A stretch of DNA of 64,000 nucleotides, from contig DDVI01000039.1 in NCBI GenBank assembly GCA_002345205.1, positions 1 to 64,000 of the forward strand, given 5' to 3'. Position numbers and translations under genes: made by a program. The stretch is from Bdellovibrionaceae bacterium UBA2316 (GTDB taxonomy: Bacteria; Bdellovibrionota; Bdellovibrionia; Bdellovibrionales; Bdellovibrionaceae). Positions 18,941 through 28,569 of this stretch are shown piece after piece; positions within the stretch are counted from its first letter, which is position 1, and every line of letters starts with the position of its first letter. Below the pieces are notes generated by a model that saw only the letters and a list, made by a program, of their open reading frames with translations, was not told the DNA's origin and did not search any database.

Positions 18941-19666
18941 GTGCTAACTGGAACCTGGTCATCAAGTGATTATGCAAAATTAGGCGCTCTTGAGTATTGT
19001 GCGAAGCAATCTCAATACACGTTGATGGGTCAGCCTATTGACCAAAGCGTTTCTTCTACAACTCTAAATGCGTATTCTAATTCATATAGGATGAAGAACT
19101 ACACCCACACGAACTACAATATTGTTCCAGTAACTACGACGTATCCGAGTCATACGGCTTTATTTCAATGTAAAAGCAAACTGTACACTTTAGAAGGTAT
19201 GGCCGAATCAGAACAGATAAGCCGTGAAATGGTTCATGCGATCACGAAAGATTTTAAAGCCGGTGTTCTGCTAAAAGAAATCGATCCGAAAGTAAAAAAC
19301 AGTTCGCTCAAAACAGATGACATTATCATTAAAGTCAACGGCGTACGAATCGAATACGTTACAGAAATTTCTACAGCTTTAGATAAAAATATTAGAAAAA
19401 CGACTCCCGTAACTATTATTCGAGACTCTAAAATTAAAACTATTGAAGTGAACGTACAAGATAGCACCGCATTCCTTAAGGCACTTAACCAAGATGTGAT
19501 AGCACGGATTTGTACGAAAAATGAAACGTCGTTGACCACAACGGCTAAACCCGGAGGCCCGTCCGTAGTCGCTTCGTCGAGTTCGAGCGCGAGCCCCAAA
19601 AATGAAGCTCCGGACGCATTCAAAACCGCGTGCACGACGGTTTCTAATTTTTTGAATAAAAACTAA
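18941..19666 (+). CDS. PDZ-domain protein, apparently lacking its N-terminus
   Basis: 241 residues from a GTG with no ribosome binding site. Residues about 105-170 form a PDZ domain (GVLLKEIDPKVKNSSLKTDD, then IIIKVNGVRI). The product has four cysteines and a Ser/Ala-rich C-terminal linker, which fits an exported protein, yet no signal peptide precedes it and the frame is open back through the clpX terminator. I suspect a 5'-truncated gene or a wrong start rather than a normal cytoplasmic protein; an ATG at 19024 is another candidate start. PDZ domains bind peptide C-termini. The stop overlaps the converging kinase gene by 4 nt. Confidence 0.55.
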   Translation: MLTGTWSSSDYAKLGALEYCAKQSQYTLMGQPIDQSVSSTTLNAYSNSYRMKNYTHTNYNIVPVTTTYPSHTALFQCKSKLYTLEGMAESEQISREMVHAITKDFKAGVLLKEIDPKVKNSSLKTDDIIIKVNGVRIEYVTEISTALDKNIRKTTPVTIIRDSKIKTIEVNVQDSTAFLKALNQDVIARICTKNETSLTTTAKPGGPSVVASSSSSASPKNEAPDAFKTACTTVSNFLNKN

Positions 19667-21162
19667 GACGCTTTTTTATTTCCCTGAACTCGGCGTTCAC
19701 GAATGAGCTGAATCATATCGTCATAGTCGTTTTTTCGGATCGGTTTGGGATAGAAATATAAATTATTTGTTTTTAAGAACTTCAATTTTAAATCAAATTC
19801 AGGCGGATAGAACAATATTACAGGGAACGATGGGTTTAGACTGAGCAAATCGGTAAATAGTGAATTTTGAAAGATTTCAGGATCACTTCCATCAATGACC
19901 ATTGCCGATAGCGGATGATGAAAAAGATTTTTCGATTCCGTCAAATTCTGAGCCTCTATAATCTTGAAATGGTCTTGTTCTAGCATATTATACAAAAAGG
20001 ATCGAAATGAAGATTCTGGACTAACTATCAGAACTTTCGATTCTGGCTCGCTGCTAAGATTGGCGTTGTTTTTCGGGAAATGCAGGAAAAACGTCGTTCC
20101 CGCTTTATAATTACTTTCAAACGAAATACTGCCGTGGTGAACCTTCATAATCTTTTCAGAAAGGTAAAGACTTAGCCCCACGCCCTCACCGACATCTTTG
20201 GTGGTGAAAAATGGCGTAAATATTTTATTTTTTATTTCGTCACTCATAGGTGAACCGTTATTATTTATCGAAAACACGTATTCGCCGACAACCTCTTCCA
20301 CTTTGATCGAGATCAAACGCGCAGTCTTTTGATTTTCGATAGCCGTAATCGCATTCTTCATTAAATTCGATAAAACCTGTTTGATATATAAACGGTCACA
20401 CACAATTTTAACATCCGATAAATCTACAAATAGACTAATCTTGTTGAAGTTAAGGAAGTGCTCGTTTTCATTTATAATTTCGCGAATTATTTCACTACTA
20501 CTGACTTCTTTAAAATGAACATCTTCGGTTTTATAGAAATTTAAAAGCTTTCTCACAATCGAAGTCATTCGTTTGGAATTTCTAGACATGGACGCAATAC
20601 TTTTTTGAACTGGCTCGGAAGTAAAATCTAGCTTTGCTTTCGCATGATTGTTTAGAATTTCTAAATTGCCGACGATAACACTTAAAGGATTATTTAGTTC
20701 GTGCGCAATTCCCTGTGCTAAACGACCCAAGTCGGCCAATTTTGCAGAACGTAAGTTCTGGTTAATCAAAAATTCTCGCTCTTGCTGCTTTTCTTTGACT
20801 TCAGATAAATCAATTAAAGAAAAAACCAGAACTTTAGCTTTAGGTAACTGTACAGCTTTGCAGAATACATTAACAGGACTCTTTCTGCCAGAGCGTCTCT
20901 TAATTTCAAGGTCTTTTTCGCTAATTCGCACAAAGTTTTTATCACTATTAGCAAGGGACATAATTGCATCGATTTTCTTACGATTTTGAGACACGAACAA
21001 ATTGTATATTTCATCGCCCTTAACTTGGTCGACAGTTTTCCCCGTTAGTTCCTCGAAATATTCGTTACAATATGCGACCGTACGGGTTTCAGGATCTATA
21101 ATAAGAATAGGAACCGCAAACAAATTAGAAATGTTCGCGAAGTCCTTCAGACTCAGTTTCAT
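19663..21162 (-). CDS. Soluble PAS-HisKA-HATPase sensor kinase with degenerate receiver domain
   Basis: 499 residues and no membrane segment. A PAS domain (about 8-120) begins FAVPILIIDPETRTVAYCNE. The HisKA box DLGRLAQGIAHELNNPLSV has phospho-acceptor His154, and the ATPase has NLMKNAITAIEN and GEGVGLSLYLSEK. Residues about 378-495 look like a response-regulator receiver (KVLIVSPESSFRSFLYNML ... AMVIDGSDP ... YPKPI) in which the paired acidic residues of strand 1 are replaced by SPE while the strand-3 Asp remains, so its phosphorylation is doubtful. No response regulator lies nearby. Confidence 0.88.
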   Translation of the reverse strand: MKLSLKDFANISNLFAVPILIIDPETRTVAYCNEYFEELTGKTVDQVKGDEIYNLFVSQNRKKIDAIMSLANSDKNFVRISEKDLEIKRRSGRKSPVNVFCKAVQLPKAKVLVFSLIDLSEVKEKQQEREFLINQNLRSAKLADLGRLAQGIAHELNNPLSVIVGNLEILNNHAKAKLDFTSEPVQKSIASMSRNSKRMTSIVRKLLNFYKTEDVHFKEVSSSEIIREIINENEHFLNFNKISLFVDLSDVKIVCDRLYIKQVLSNLMKNAITAIENQKTARLISIKVEEVVGEYVFSINNNGSPMSDEIKNKIFTPFFTTKDVGEGVGLSLYLSEKIMKVHHGSISFESNYKAGTTFFLHFPKNNANLSSEPESKVLIVSPESSFRSFLYNMLEQDHFKIIEAQNLTESKNLFHHPLSAMVIDGSDPEIFQNSLFTDLLSLNPSFPVILFYPPEFDLKLKFLKTNNLYFYPKPIRKNDYDDMIQLIRERRVQGNKKAS

Positions 21163-21221
21163 GCTTTCTTATCGGGTAAATACCAACGTTATTTCTTTAG
21201 TCGAAGGTCTAGTTTTTATAT

Positions 21222-21956
21222 ATGAAAATATACCGAAATTATACTGTGGTTCGCGCCGGAATATTCTTATTCTTTTCTATCATCGGATTACTCTATTTTT
21301 TGAAAGTAGAGTACGGCTCTATTAGAAACGATCTTATCTGCACATTCTCTGCCCCGAGTATGGAAAAAATCTATGAAATCTACCATGTTAAATTCAAAGG
21401 ACTATTGCCTAAAAACTTTCCTGCCGCGCGATTTAAGTACCTAAGCGATACTATCCTAACTCGTCCAGATAGCCACCCGCCATTAATTTGCAACGCCAAA
21501 GAAAATTTAAACTATAAGAAATCACCGCTCTATCCGTATCGGTCGCAGCTCTATCCAGTGTTCACTGACTCGCTAGATACTTTGAATTGGATTGCGGTCT
21601 CTCATAGAAAAGAATCATTAATGATAAATCAATTGGCAAAATTTAAGCAAATTGTTCTGCAGGAGAAAACTAGCTTCGAAAGTTTTTCTTCTGATTGCGC
21701 AGTCATACGGGAAATTTCGGATCAAATAGGGCTTTTAGAAAAACATTTAAAAATCGATCAGCAAAAACGACAGCCGAGTCAAACACCTAAACTGTCTCAG
21801 GAAAAAGGACCGAGTACACTTGTGCGATTAAACAAAAGCATTTCACGTCAATTGGATTTCGCCAAAAAGCATTTAAAATCGAATGAAAAACTCTTTGTTT
21901 CTAAATGGAAACGCTACCTCGAGTTCGAATCGGAAAAACCTCTATGCCCCTATTGA
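21222..21956 (+). CDS. Membrane-anchored protein of unknown function
   Basis: 244 residues. One N-terminal membrane segment (about 11-29, AGIFLFFSIIGLLYFLKV) follows a short basic cytoplasmic end, so most of the protein should be periplasmic. The C-terminal third is predicted helical and rich in Lys, Gln and Ser. Cysteines are present in the periplasmic part (ICTF, ICNA, SDCAV). I recognise no family. The stop lies inside the start region of the TPR/propeller gene (13-nt overlap), indicating coupled expression and possibly a joint function. Confidence 0.65.
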   Translation: MKIYRNYTVVRAGIFLFFSIIGLLYFLKVEYGSIRNDLICTFSAPSMEKIYEIYHVKFKGLLPKNFPAARFKYLSDTILTRPDSHPPLICNAKENLNYKKSPLYPYRSQLYPVFTDSLDTLNWIAVSHRKESLMINQLAKFKQIVLQEKTSFESFSSDCAVIREISDQIGLLEKHLKIDQQKRQPSQTPKLSQEKGPSTLVRLNKSISRQLDFAKKHLKSNEKLFVSKWKRYLEFESEKPLCPY

Positions 21957-23572
21957 TTAGTTTACTTCTAATTACAAACCTTGCTTGGCCGGCCGATATT
22001 CCGAAGTGTGAAGATAAAATCGCCGAAGAAAAAGTTAAAAAAGGCTTTAATGCCCAAGCTGGCAATAGAACTCTAGAAGCGATAGATCTATATAACGAAG
22101 CGATGAAACTAGATCCAAAATGTAGCGACGCTTTCTATGAAATAGGTTGGTCATTTTGGAAACTAGGTGAATGGCAGAAAGTAGTCACTACCTGGGAGTC
22201 GGCTTTAAAGTTAGATCCAAATCATAAACTCATTCCACAGTTTATGCCGGCGGCAAAAGAAAATTTGAAAGTCGTAAACAGTGGCGCCAAAACAAATCAG
22301 TTTCGAAAAAACGTGGATTTATTTAGCCAGTCTCTGCCAGAAGAATCGCCAGTAAAATTAAGTTTGATCAACCGCTGGCAATCTTACAACCCGAAGGCAG
22401 AACTTAAGAATGATCACTATGATCAAGATATATTTTCGCCGAAATCGGTTTCTTTTTCTGACACCGGTGACATGGCATTCGTGCAATCACTTGAAGGTGC
22501 TAAAACCTTGTTTTTTAAAAGTGATGGCTCAGAAAAAGTAGGCACTATTAAACATCAATTTGATAAAAAAGCTGTTGCGAAACTCGCCGACAAAGCCCCG
22601 CCGTTCAACTACAGGCCCGACAGCAAAATGCTCAAAGGCTTTTCTGGCAAACCGGTGGAAAGCATAGTGACTCATGATGGTAAATATCTATGGACGACTT
22701 ACTATCGAAAAAATTACGATGAATTAGGTCAGCAAACTTCGGCCGTTGCCATCATTGACGTCAAAGACCAAAAAGTTCTGCGGATAATGGGTACTGGACC
22801 CATTTCCAAATATATCGAAAAATCCCCAGATCAAAAATGGATCGCGATTTCAAATTGGGGGGATAACACTGTTGGAATCTATAATATTTCTTCATCCAAA
22901 CCAGAGGAATTCAAGGAACACCAATTGTTGATCGTAGAAAAAAAGCATTCTCTAAAAAACTTAAAGGCCAATCGCGATAAGGACTGTGGGTTCTGTGTCC
23001 GTGGCCTTGCATTCAGCCATGATAGTCAATTTCTATTTGTGACACGAATGAAGGGCGGCGGGATTTCAATATATAAGAAAGGCGTCAAAGACCAGTTTGA
23101 ATTTTTGGGTACAGTCATGGGTTTGCAACCGGGACCGCGTGATATTCACTTTTCAAAAGATGGGAAAGACATCTTTATCGGTTGTAATTCATCGGGAACC
23201 ATCACAAAAGTTCCGTTCAAAGAATTCATTGAACTATTCGACGGACATAAAGGCGAAAAAATCAATATTACTGATACTGATTTTAAATATGCGAAAAAAT
23301 TTGTGGGATTAGGCGTACGCAGTTTCAAAGTTCACCCTAAATTTGACTATCTATTTTTGACGTCTAATAACGGTAGCGAGATAATTATCACCAAATCCAC
23401 TGATTTATCAGTACTTGGTCGTGTTCCGGTGGACTCTTACCCGGTAGGACTTTCCATTTCACCAGATGGTAAATATCTTTGGGTAACCTCTCAAGGGAAA
23501 GACGCACAAGGAGGAAATTCAGTTTCGGTTTTTCTTATTACTGAATACCTCAAGAACCAGATTAAAATGTAA
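21944..23572 (+). CDS. Exported TPR plus beta-propeller (YVTN-type) protein
   Basis: I place the start at the ATG at 21944, 13 codons inside the longer frame, because it gives a signal peptide (MPLLISLLLITNLAWPAD) and has GGAAAAA upstream. TPR-like helices at about 30-105 include SDAFYEIGWSFWKLGEW. The rest (about 140-540) contains repeating blades such as VGLSISPDGKYLWVTSQGKD and SIVTHDGKYLWTTYY, the hallmark of YVTN/YncE propellers. Such proteins are periplasmic binding or scaffold proteins; the ligand is unknown. It ends in an 11-bp tail-to-tail overlap with the following kinase. Confidence 0.75.
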   Translation: MPLLISLLLITNLAWPADIPKCEDKIAEEKVKKGFNAQAGNRTLEAIDLYNEAMKLDPKCSDAFYEIGWSFWKLGEWQKVVTTWESALKLDPNHKLIPQFMPAAKENLKVVNSGAKTNQFRKNVDLFSQSLPEESPVKLSLINRWQSYNPKAELKNDHYDQDIFSPKSVSFSDTGDMAFVQSLEGAKTLFFKSDGSEKVGTIKHQFDKKAVAKLADKAPPFNYRPDSKMLKGFSGKPVESIVTHDGKYLWTTYYRKNYDELGQQTSAVAIIDVKDQKVLRIMGTGPISKYIEKSPDQKWIAISNWGDNTVGIYNISSSKPEEFKEHQLLIVEKKHSLKNLKANRDKDCGFCVRGLAFSHDSQFLFVTRMKGGGISIYKKGVKDQFEFLGTVMGLQPGPRDIHFSKDGKDIFIGCNSSGTITKVPFKEFIELFDGHKGEKINITDTDFKYAKKFVGLGVRSFKVHPKFDYLFLTSNNGSEIIITKSTDLSVLGRVPVDSYPVGLSISPDGKYLWVTSQGKDAQGGNSVSVFLITEYLKNQIKM

Positions 23573-25217
23573 TTTGTCCTTCGGGCTGCGGTGATAATGG
23601 CAGATTGATAACGAATGTCGTATTCTTTTCGCTAATATCGTAATAAAATTCACCATCATGTTGTTCTATAATTGATTTAGAAATACTAAGACCCAACCCC
23701 GTACCTTTTCCCGTTGGTTTTGTTGTAAAAAATGGAGTCATGATCTTGTCAGCAACTTCTTTAGGAATCCCCGCACCACTGTCGCGAACTTTTAGTGTGA
23801 AACTTCCTTGAAACCTTTTAATTGAAATTTCAATCCACTTTTCTGGAATATTCTCTACAGCGTATATGGAGTTGTTTAAAAGATTTAAAATTACTTGCGA
23901 AATCTGGGCGGGATGACAACTGACCCACGCGGCTTCGTCAGTCAGATTTTTCCTAATTTCAATTCCGTAGTTGCGGCACTTAGTTTCACAGAGTGAAATT
24001 GTTTCTTGAAGAATATCTTGAATTTTAGCCAATTGTTTTGGATCGGAAGCGTCGTTACGGGCAATTTGTCGAAGACCCTTAATAATCTCTGAAATTCTAA
24101 ACACAGTTTTATAGATTCGCTGTAGTCCAACTTCAAACTTACTCTTTTCTAGCTGTGGAAAACTTACTGAATCGATGATTCGAGACAACTGGGTCACTTG
24201 CGCAGAAATAACTGCCAACGGATTATTAATTTCATGCGCCAAACTACTAGACATTTCACCCAAGGCTGCCATTTTAGCTGCTGACTGCAGAGCCATTTCG
24301 TTTTGACGCTGATCATGAATATCAAGCGTGATAGCGATAATAATTGATTCATCTTCTTCCATTCGTTTTAAAATTAGTAAAAATAATTTAGATGAACCAT
24401 TTACATTGAGGAAAACTTCTTGGGTAACACTCTTCAAGTTTGATTTTTCAAATTGTAGATACATGCTGGAAAATGCATCTTCGGCACGCACAAAGCCAAC
24501 GGGTTCATTCACAAATAAATTCGGTTGAATCCCCGTAAATTGCGACACAAGTTCATTAACATAGATATACTTTTTATCTTTAATTAGTGAAACTCCACCC
24601 GGAAAGGAATTGATTATCAACCGAAGCTCATTCTTTTGATTTAGAACATTAAACCATTGCTTAGCATAGTCTCGTCTAACCAAGGCGATAAGGATAAAAA
24701 ACAAAATCATGGTTGCAAACAAAAAACCATTATTCAGTTCTGCTTCCCTGTTTAAAGCAAAAAACAAAAGCGGAGCAAATGCGAGCTGAAGCCCAAATAT
24801 ATAAAAGTCTCTTTTGGACAGAGCCAAACTATAAGACGCCGTTGCCATTAGGCTTGAAAAAATCATGTGAATTAAAGTCACCACTTTAATATCTCTATGA
24901 TACATGTCTAACGTTAAGAAAATCAAAACAGACCACAAAGCTCCATTAACAGTCATCATGATTCGGAAGATAAGGTGCCACACTTTGTGACTAAATAGAC
25001 CGAACGCAATTAAGTGTATCCATCTAACCAAACTAATCAGCAAAACTAAATAAACTAAAATAAAGATTTTAAAATTAAAACCAAAAAAAGTATTTACAGT
25101 GAGTAGCAGTAGTAATGAAAACAATATATTGATGCCAATACCCAAATAGGAACGGCTTTTCGTCTCAGATAGAATTTCTCGATAAACTGAATACCTTTTG
25201 GTCAAATTTTCGCTCAT
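23562..25217 (-). CDS. Polytopic membrane sensor kinase (MASE-like, PAS, HisKA, HATPase)
   Basis: 551 residues. The first 180 residues form about six membrane segments with short loops, as in MASE-type integral membrane sensors. A PAS domain (about 195-300) follows, then the HisKA box [19 protein letters not shown] with His328, and the ATPase with [19 protein letters not shown] and GKGTGLGLS. Signal probably arises in the membrane or by a small ligand in the PAS domain. It is an orphan kinase with no regulator gene adjacent. The kinase core resembles the other two in this window. Confidence 0.9.
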   Translation of the reverse strand: MSENLTKRYSVYREILSETKSRSYLGIGINILFSLLLLLTVNTFFGFNFKIFILVYLVLLISLVRWIHLIAFGLFSHKVWHLIFRIMMTVNGALWSVLIFLTLDMYHRDIKVVTLIHMIFSSLMATASYSLALSKRDFYIFGLQLAFAPLLFFALNREAELNNGFLFATMILFFILIALVRRDYAKQWFNVLNQKNELRLIINSFPGGVSLIKDKKYIYVNELVSQFTGIQPNLFVNEPVGFVRAEDAFSSMYLQFEKSNLKSVTQEVFLNVNGSSKLFLLILKRMEEDESIIIAITLDIHDQRQNEMALQSAAKMAALGEMSSSLAHEINNPLAVISAQVTQLSRIIDSVSFPQLEKSKFEVGLQRIYKTVFRISEIIKGLRQIARNDASDPKQLAKIQDILQETISLCETKCRNYGIEIRKNLTDEAAWVSCHPAQISQVILNLLNNSIYAVENIPEKWIEISIKRFQGSFTLKVRDSGAGIPKEVADKIMTPFFTTKPTGKGTGLGLSISKSIIEQHDGEFYYDISEKNTTFVINLPLSPQPEGQITF

Positions 25218-25328
25218 ATCCTATATTGAATTTATTAAGTCTAAACTCAAGTCAAAACCCCTTAATTCAATCTCAAAATAAAGCAAACAAAGTACTTAGG
25301 TCTTAGGTCAATAGTCCGATACTATACT

Positions 25329-27260
25329 ATGCCTAAATCCGTGCTCAAGTTACTACTTTTGTCTGCTGGTTCCGCATTGATTTCATGTTCTAATGGTGGT
25401 GGTGGTGGCGACCAAGGTTCAGCGGCACCGACGGCCGCCGAAACTGCGAATTGCCTAGACGTTCGCTCCTATAGCGATTCCCTGACTATTTCAGGAAACG
25501 CGAGTTACCAATATCGCCCCGTAGCCACCACGACAACGAGTCAAGGTATCATTTATGCGCTTTCAGGAAACCCGGCAACGGCGGCAGTTCCATTTGCCGA
25601 AATTGAAGTTCTAAATTCTAACGGCGATACAATTCAGTGCGGTAATACAGATGCAAGTGGAAATTTCTCTCTAAACGTTTCGAAAAATTCAGGCACTGTT
25701 CGCGTTCGGGTTTTATCACGGGCATTCAATTCAAATTTAAAGTTGAGCGTTCTAGAAGACACTAACATGAACATTCCTTACTCTGTCGAGGCCACGACTA
25801 ATGCAGAATCAAGCAATGTAACTGGGTTATCTTTGGTGGCAAAAGCGCGCCAGTCAGAAAGCGCTAAGATTGAGGGCGGCGCATTTCATATTTTGGCTTC
25901 GATTTACAAAGCCAACCAGTATATCCGCACACAAACTAACAATGCGAATTTCGTTGCAGAAAAAGTTTCTGTTTTCTGGAAAGCAGGATTTAATCCGTAT
26001 TCCTATTTTGGATATCCCAATAACTTGCTTTCATTTTATAAACCAGGCGAAAGAAAGCTTTTCATCTTGGGCGGTAAAGACGGCAATGTAAGCCAGATCG
26101 ATACAGACCATTTCGACACTAGCGTAGTATTGCATGAATACGGCCACTTCCTAGAAGATGTTTACGGAAAAACGGATTCTCCGGGGGGCTATCATAATGG
26201 TGATGCGGTCATTGATCCCCGACTTGCCTGGAGCGAAGGCTTTGCCAATTTCTTCCAAGCCGCAGCTCAAGGGACAAATAGCTATTTAGACACTGCGGGC
26301 TTCTGTAACGATTCCCAAGAATCAGGTTCCTGTTCGCAAAACGTCTATTTCCGCTTAAGCGAAAATGGCACGACTACATTATACGATCGCGCGACACTTG
26401 CCGGCGAAGGTAGCTTTCGCGAAATTTCTATATCACGCACGCTTTATAAAATCGTGAATACGGCCTCTTCTTCCCCTTATTCTGGGGCTGGCGCAGGTAT
26501 CCCGTTTAGTGAAATTTGGGGTGTCTTTACAGATTCTGTAACTGGCTATCATTCAAGTGGCAAAGTTTTCCGCACCATGCATTTATTGATGTCACGACTT
26601 CAACAAATCGTGACCGCTTCATATAGCAGCAACGTTAGTTACTGGAACGCAGTTCTTGCAAATGAAAACCAGGCCACCGATTTTAAAGAATATAACAACA
26701 CGTTTACCGAAGTAGCTTTAAACTCATGTGCCACTCGGGAATTAACTCCTGTTGCGGATAAAACAACGTGCTATGGGTCAAGCTGCCCAATTTACAAAAT
26801 GTCGAATCAATTGCTCTCAAATGATTTCTATCGTTTAGATGTAACTCAGCAAGATGTCGATGCGAATGCCACAATTCAGATTTCTTACTTTCAATGTAAG
26901 TCCTCCGCTGTAGGTGGCCCCGCAAATCCTTCAGGTCCTGGCGACAGTGGCTGTGCCGTTTCCAACAACGTTGACCTTGATCTCTACCTTTACAAACAAG
27001 GCTACACCTACTTTGACGAATACAAAGAAAAAGAATCCGGCCAGCAGAGTTCAGACATCGTTAAAAAGAGCGCCCGTGCTTATGCCTCTATCGAGACAGG
27101 CAGCGAGGTCATTACTCTAGGACAACTGACTCCAGGCGTTTACTTGTTAAATGTTAAAGCAAATACCTACGGTAAGAATTCTACCACAGTAGGCGAAACA
27201 GCTCGTTTCCGTGTGCAGAAATTATCAGGATCAACACAGAGGGATTTATGTCCAAACTAA
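25329..27260 (+). CDS. Lipoprotein zinc metallopeptidase (HEYGH type)
   Basis: 643 residues. A lipoprotein signal ends at Cys20 (lipobox ALISC) followed by SNGGGGGD. Residues about 75-150 look like a carboxypeptidase-regulatory-like beta-sandwich (EIEVLNSNGDTIQCGNTDAS). The catalytic motif is VVLHEYGHFLED with His269, Glu270 and His273; WSEGFANFF with Glu303 fits the third zinc ligand of gluzincins. A C-terminal domain (about 480-640) is Cys- and Asp-rich and may bind substrate or calcium. Likely an outer-membrane-anchored protease. Coupled to the next gene by a 13-nt overlap. Confidence 0.82.
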   Translation: MPKSVLKLLLLSAGSALISCSNGGGGGDQGSAAPTAAETANCLDVRSYSDSLTISGNASYQYRPVATTTTSQGIIYALSGNPATAAVPFAEIEVLNSNGDTIQCGNTDASGNFSLNVSKNSGTVRVRVLSRAFNSNLKLSVLEDTNMNIPYSVEATTNAESSNVTGLSLVAKARQSESAKIEGGAFHILASIYKANQYIRTQTNNANFVAEKVSVFWKAGFNPYSYFGYPNNLLSFYKPGERKLFILGGKDGNVSQIDTDHFDTSVVLHEYGHFLEDVYGKTDSPGGYHNGDAVIDPRLAWSEGFANFFQAAAQGTNSYLDTAGFCNDSQESGSCSQNVYFRLSENGTTTLYDRATLAGEGSFREISISRTLYKIVNTASSSPYSGAGAGIPFSEIWGVFTDSVTGYHSSGKVFRTMHLLMSRLQQIVTASYSSNVSYWNAVLANENQATDFKEYNNTFTEVALNSCATRELTPVADKTTCYGSSCPIYKMSNQLLSNDFYRLDVTQQDVDANATIQISYFQCKSSAVGGPANPSGPGDSGCAVSNNVDLDLYLYKQGYTYFDEYKEKESGQQSSDIVKKSARAYASIETGSEVITLGQLTPGVYLLNVKANTYGKNSTTVGETARFRVQKLSGSTQRDLCPN

Positions 27261-27862
27261 AACAGTATAGAAGCCATATCGTAAAATTCGTTTTTGTTTT
27301 TGTGGCCATGTTTGGCTTAGGCTACGGAACTGCGGATTACTTTATTTTTAAAGGTAATGAAAGTATAGGACAAAGTCCAAATTTAACGTCTCTATTATTC
27401 AACGCAAAGATGGGCAAATCCCTATCTTTCGTAAATGTACAGCTAGAGGCCCCAGAGATTCCAGACAACCCCAATGACCTCACCGAGATCAGTGGTTACA
27501 TCACTTTGCTTAAGTCCTCAAATAGTTCAATTAAATACCAATGGCTGTTACCGGAAGGCGTGCAAATTGTTGAAGGCGACTTAGAAGGCCAATTAGATTC
27601 TGTCGTTGTGGAAGAACCAGTGGAAGTCGTAATTGTTGTTAAAGGTTATTCATCTTATGAAAAGAAACTGGTAACATTAACGGCTGGAACATTAGTCGGG
27701 GACACTCCAGTTAGCAATGTCGCTCTGATTTCAAGTCGCCCCGAAGATTCTCACGATTACATTGCTAAACAAAGATTTGATACTGAGCAATTGCAGAAGT
27801 TGGACCTTTCCAGCCAAAGCCCTCAGGACCTAAGATCCCAAGAAGGAAAGATCCAACGCTAA
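27248..27862 (+). CDS. Membrane-anchored protein of unknown function
   Basis: 204 residues. One membrane segment (about 11-32, HIVKFVFVFVAMFGLGYG) with a basic N-terminus, then a predicted beta-rich periplasmic region (about 55-160, strands such as EVVIVVKG and KKLVTLTAG) and a polar tail. It overlaps the end of the metallopeptidase gene by 13 nt, so it probably accompanies that enzyme, perhaps as a partner. No family recognised. Confidence 0.6.
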   Translation: MSKLKQYRSHIVKFVFVFVAMFGLGYGTADYFIFKGNESIGQSPNLTSLLFNAKMGKSLSFVNVQLEAPEIPDNPNDLTEISGYITLLKSSNSSIKYQWLLPEGVQIVEGDLEGQLDSVVVEEPVEVVIVVKGYSSYEKKLVTLTAGTLVGDTPVSNVALISSRPEDSHDYIAKQRFDTEQLQKLDLSSQSPQDLRSQEGKIQR

Positions 27863-27870
27863 TACTTATT

Positions 27871-28404
27871 TTAAAGGCTTGGGCTGCAAAGAATGCGGCC
27901 AGTAGCCAATGTAGCCCCTTTTGCATCTACCTTCTTAAATGATCCTTTTAGGGCGTACTGACCGCGTTCCATATCGGCGCCTTCGAACGCAGGTACGGCT
28001 TCTGACGTCATCTCCAAGACATATTTAGAAAACGCAGATTGGATAATTGCCGATTTAGGAATATCTAATGTTAATGCATCAACACGATCATCAAAATGTA
28101 CTCTTTCGCCGTTATAAAATACTTGTGATTTTGTTTCTGAATACTCTTCACCAAAGATAAGGCCAGTTTCCTGTTTAGTTACTTTGGTAATATTGCCATC
28201 TTTGCAATCTTGAAATTCCATTATGTAAAGACGAACATCATGACGATCTTCTTCTTTATCGTATCCATCTGGGTTACCGCAGTATAAAGAAACGGCTCTG
28301 TCAGCAGAGCACTGTTTACCGGCTTGAGCTGGCGATACTATGGATGCTTTGGCAGCCATAGATAACGCCAAAAATCCAATTACTGAAATCAATGTTTTAT
28401 TCAT
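27871..28404 (-). CDS. Secreted protein of unknown function
   Basis: 177 residues with a signal peptide (MNKTLISVIGFLALSMAAKA, cleavage near residue 20) and Cys residues in the mature part, as in QCSADRAVSLYCG and RILCSPSL, so disulfides are likely. The start has a strong AGGAG 7 nt upstream. No conserved domain is evident to me; size and Cys pattern fit a small periplasmic or secreted beta protein. It converges on the membrane protein gene with 8 bp between stops. Confidence 0.65.
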   Translation of the reverse strand: MNKTLISVIGFLALSMAAKASIVSPAQAGKQCSADRAVSLYCGNPDGYDKEEDRHDVRLYIMEFQDCKDGNITKVTKQETGLIFGEEYSETKSQVFYNGERVHFDDRVDALTLDIPKSAIIQSAFSKYVLEMTSEAVPAFEGADMERGQYALKGSFKKVDAKGATLATGRILCSPSL

Positions 28405-28569
28405 AATTAACTCCTAGGGGGGGCTTGGTTTCGCGATCTATTTTAACCTAACAACGCAAATAGTTCCGTATTTTAGTATTTGACCTGCCAAGGACAGATA
28501 GGAAATTCATGATTGTAAAAACATTAGACATTCCAAAAAACTGGAATTCTGTTTGCAATTCCAATAGCC

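Noticed and set aside
18941..19666. DegP/HtrA-type protease
   Set aside because: Only a PDZ domain is visible; no trypsin-like catalytic domain precedes it.
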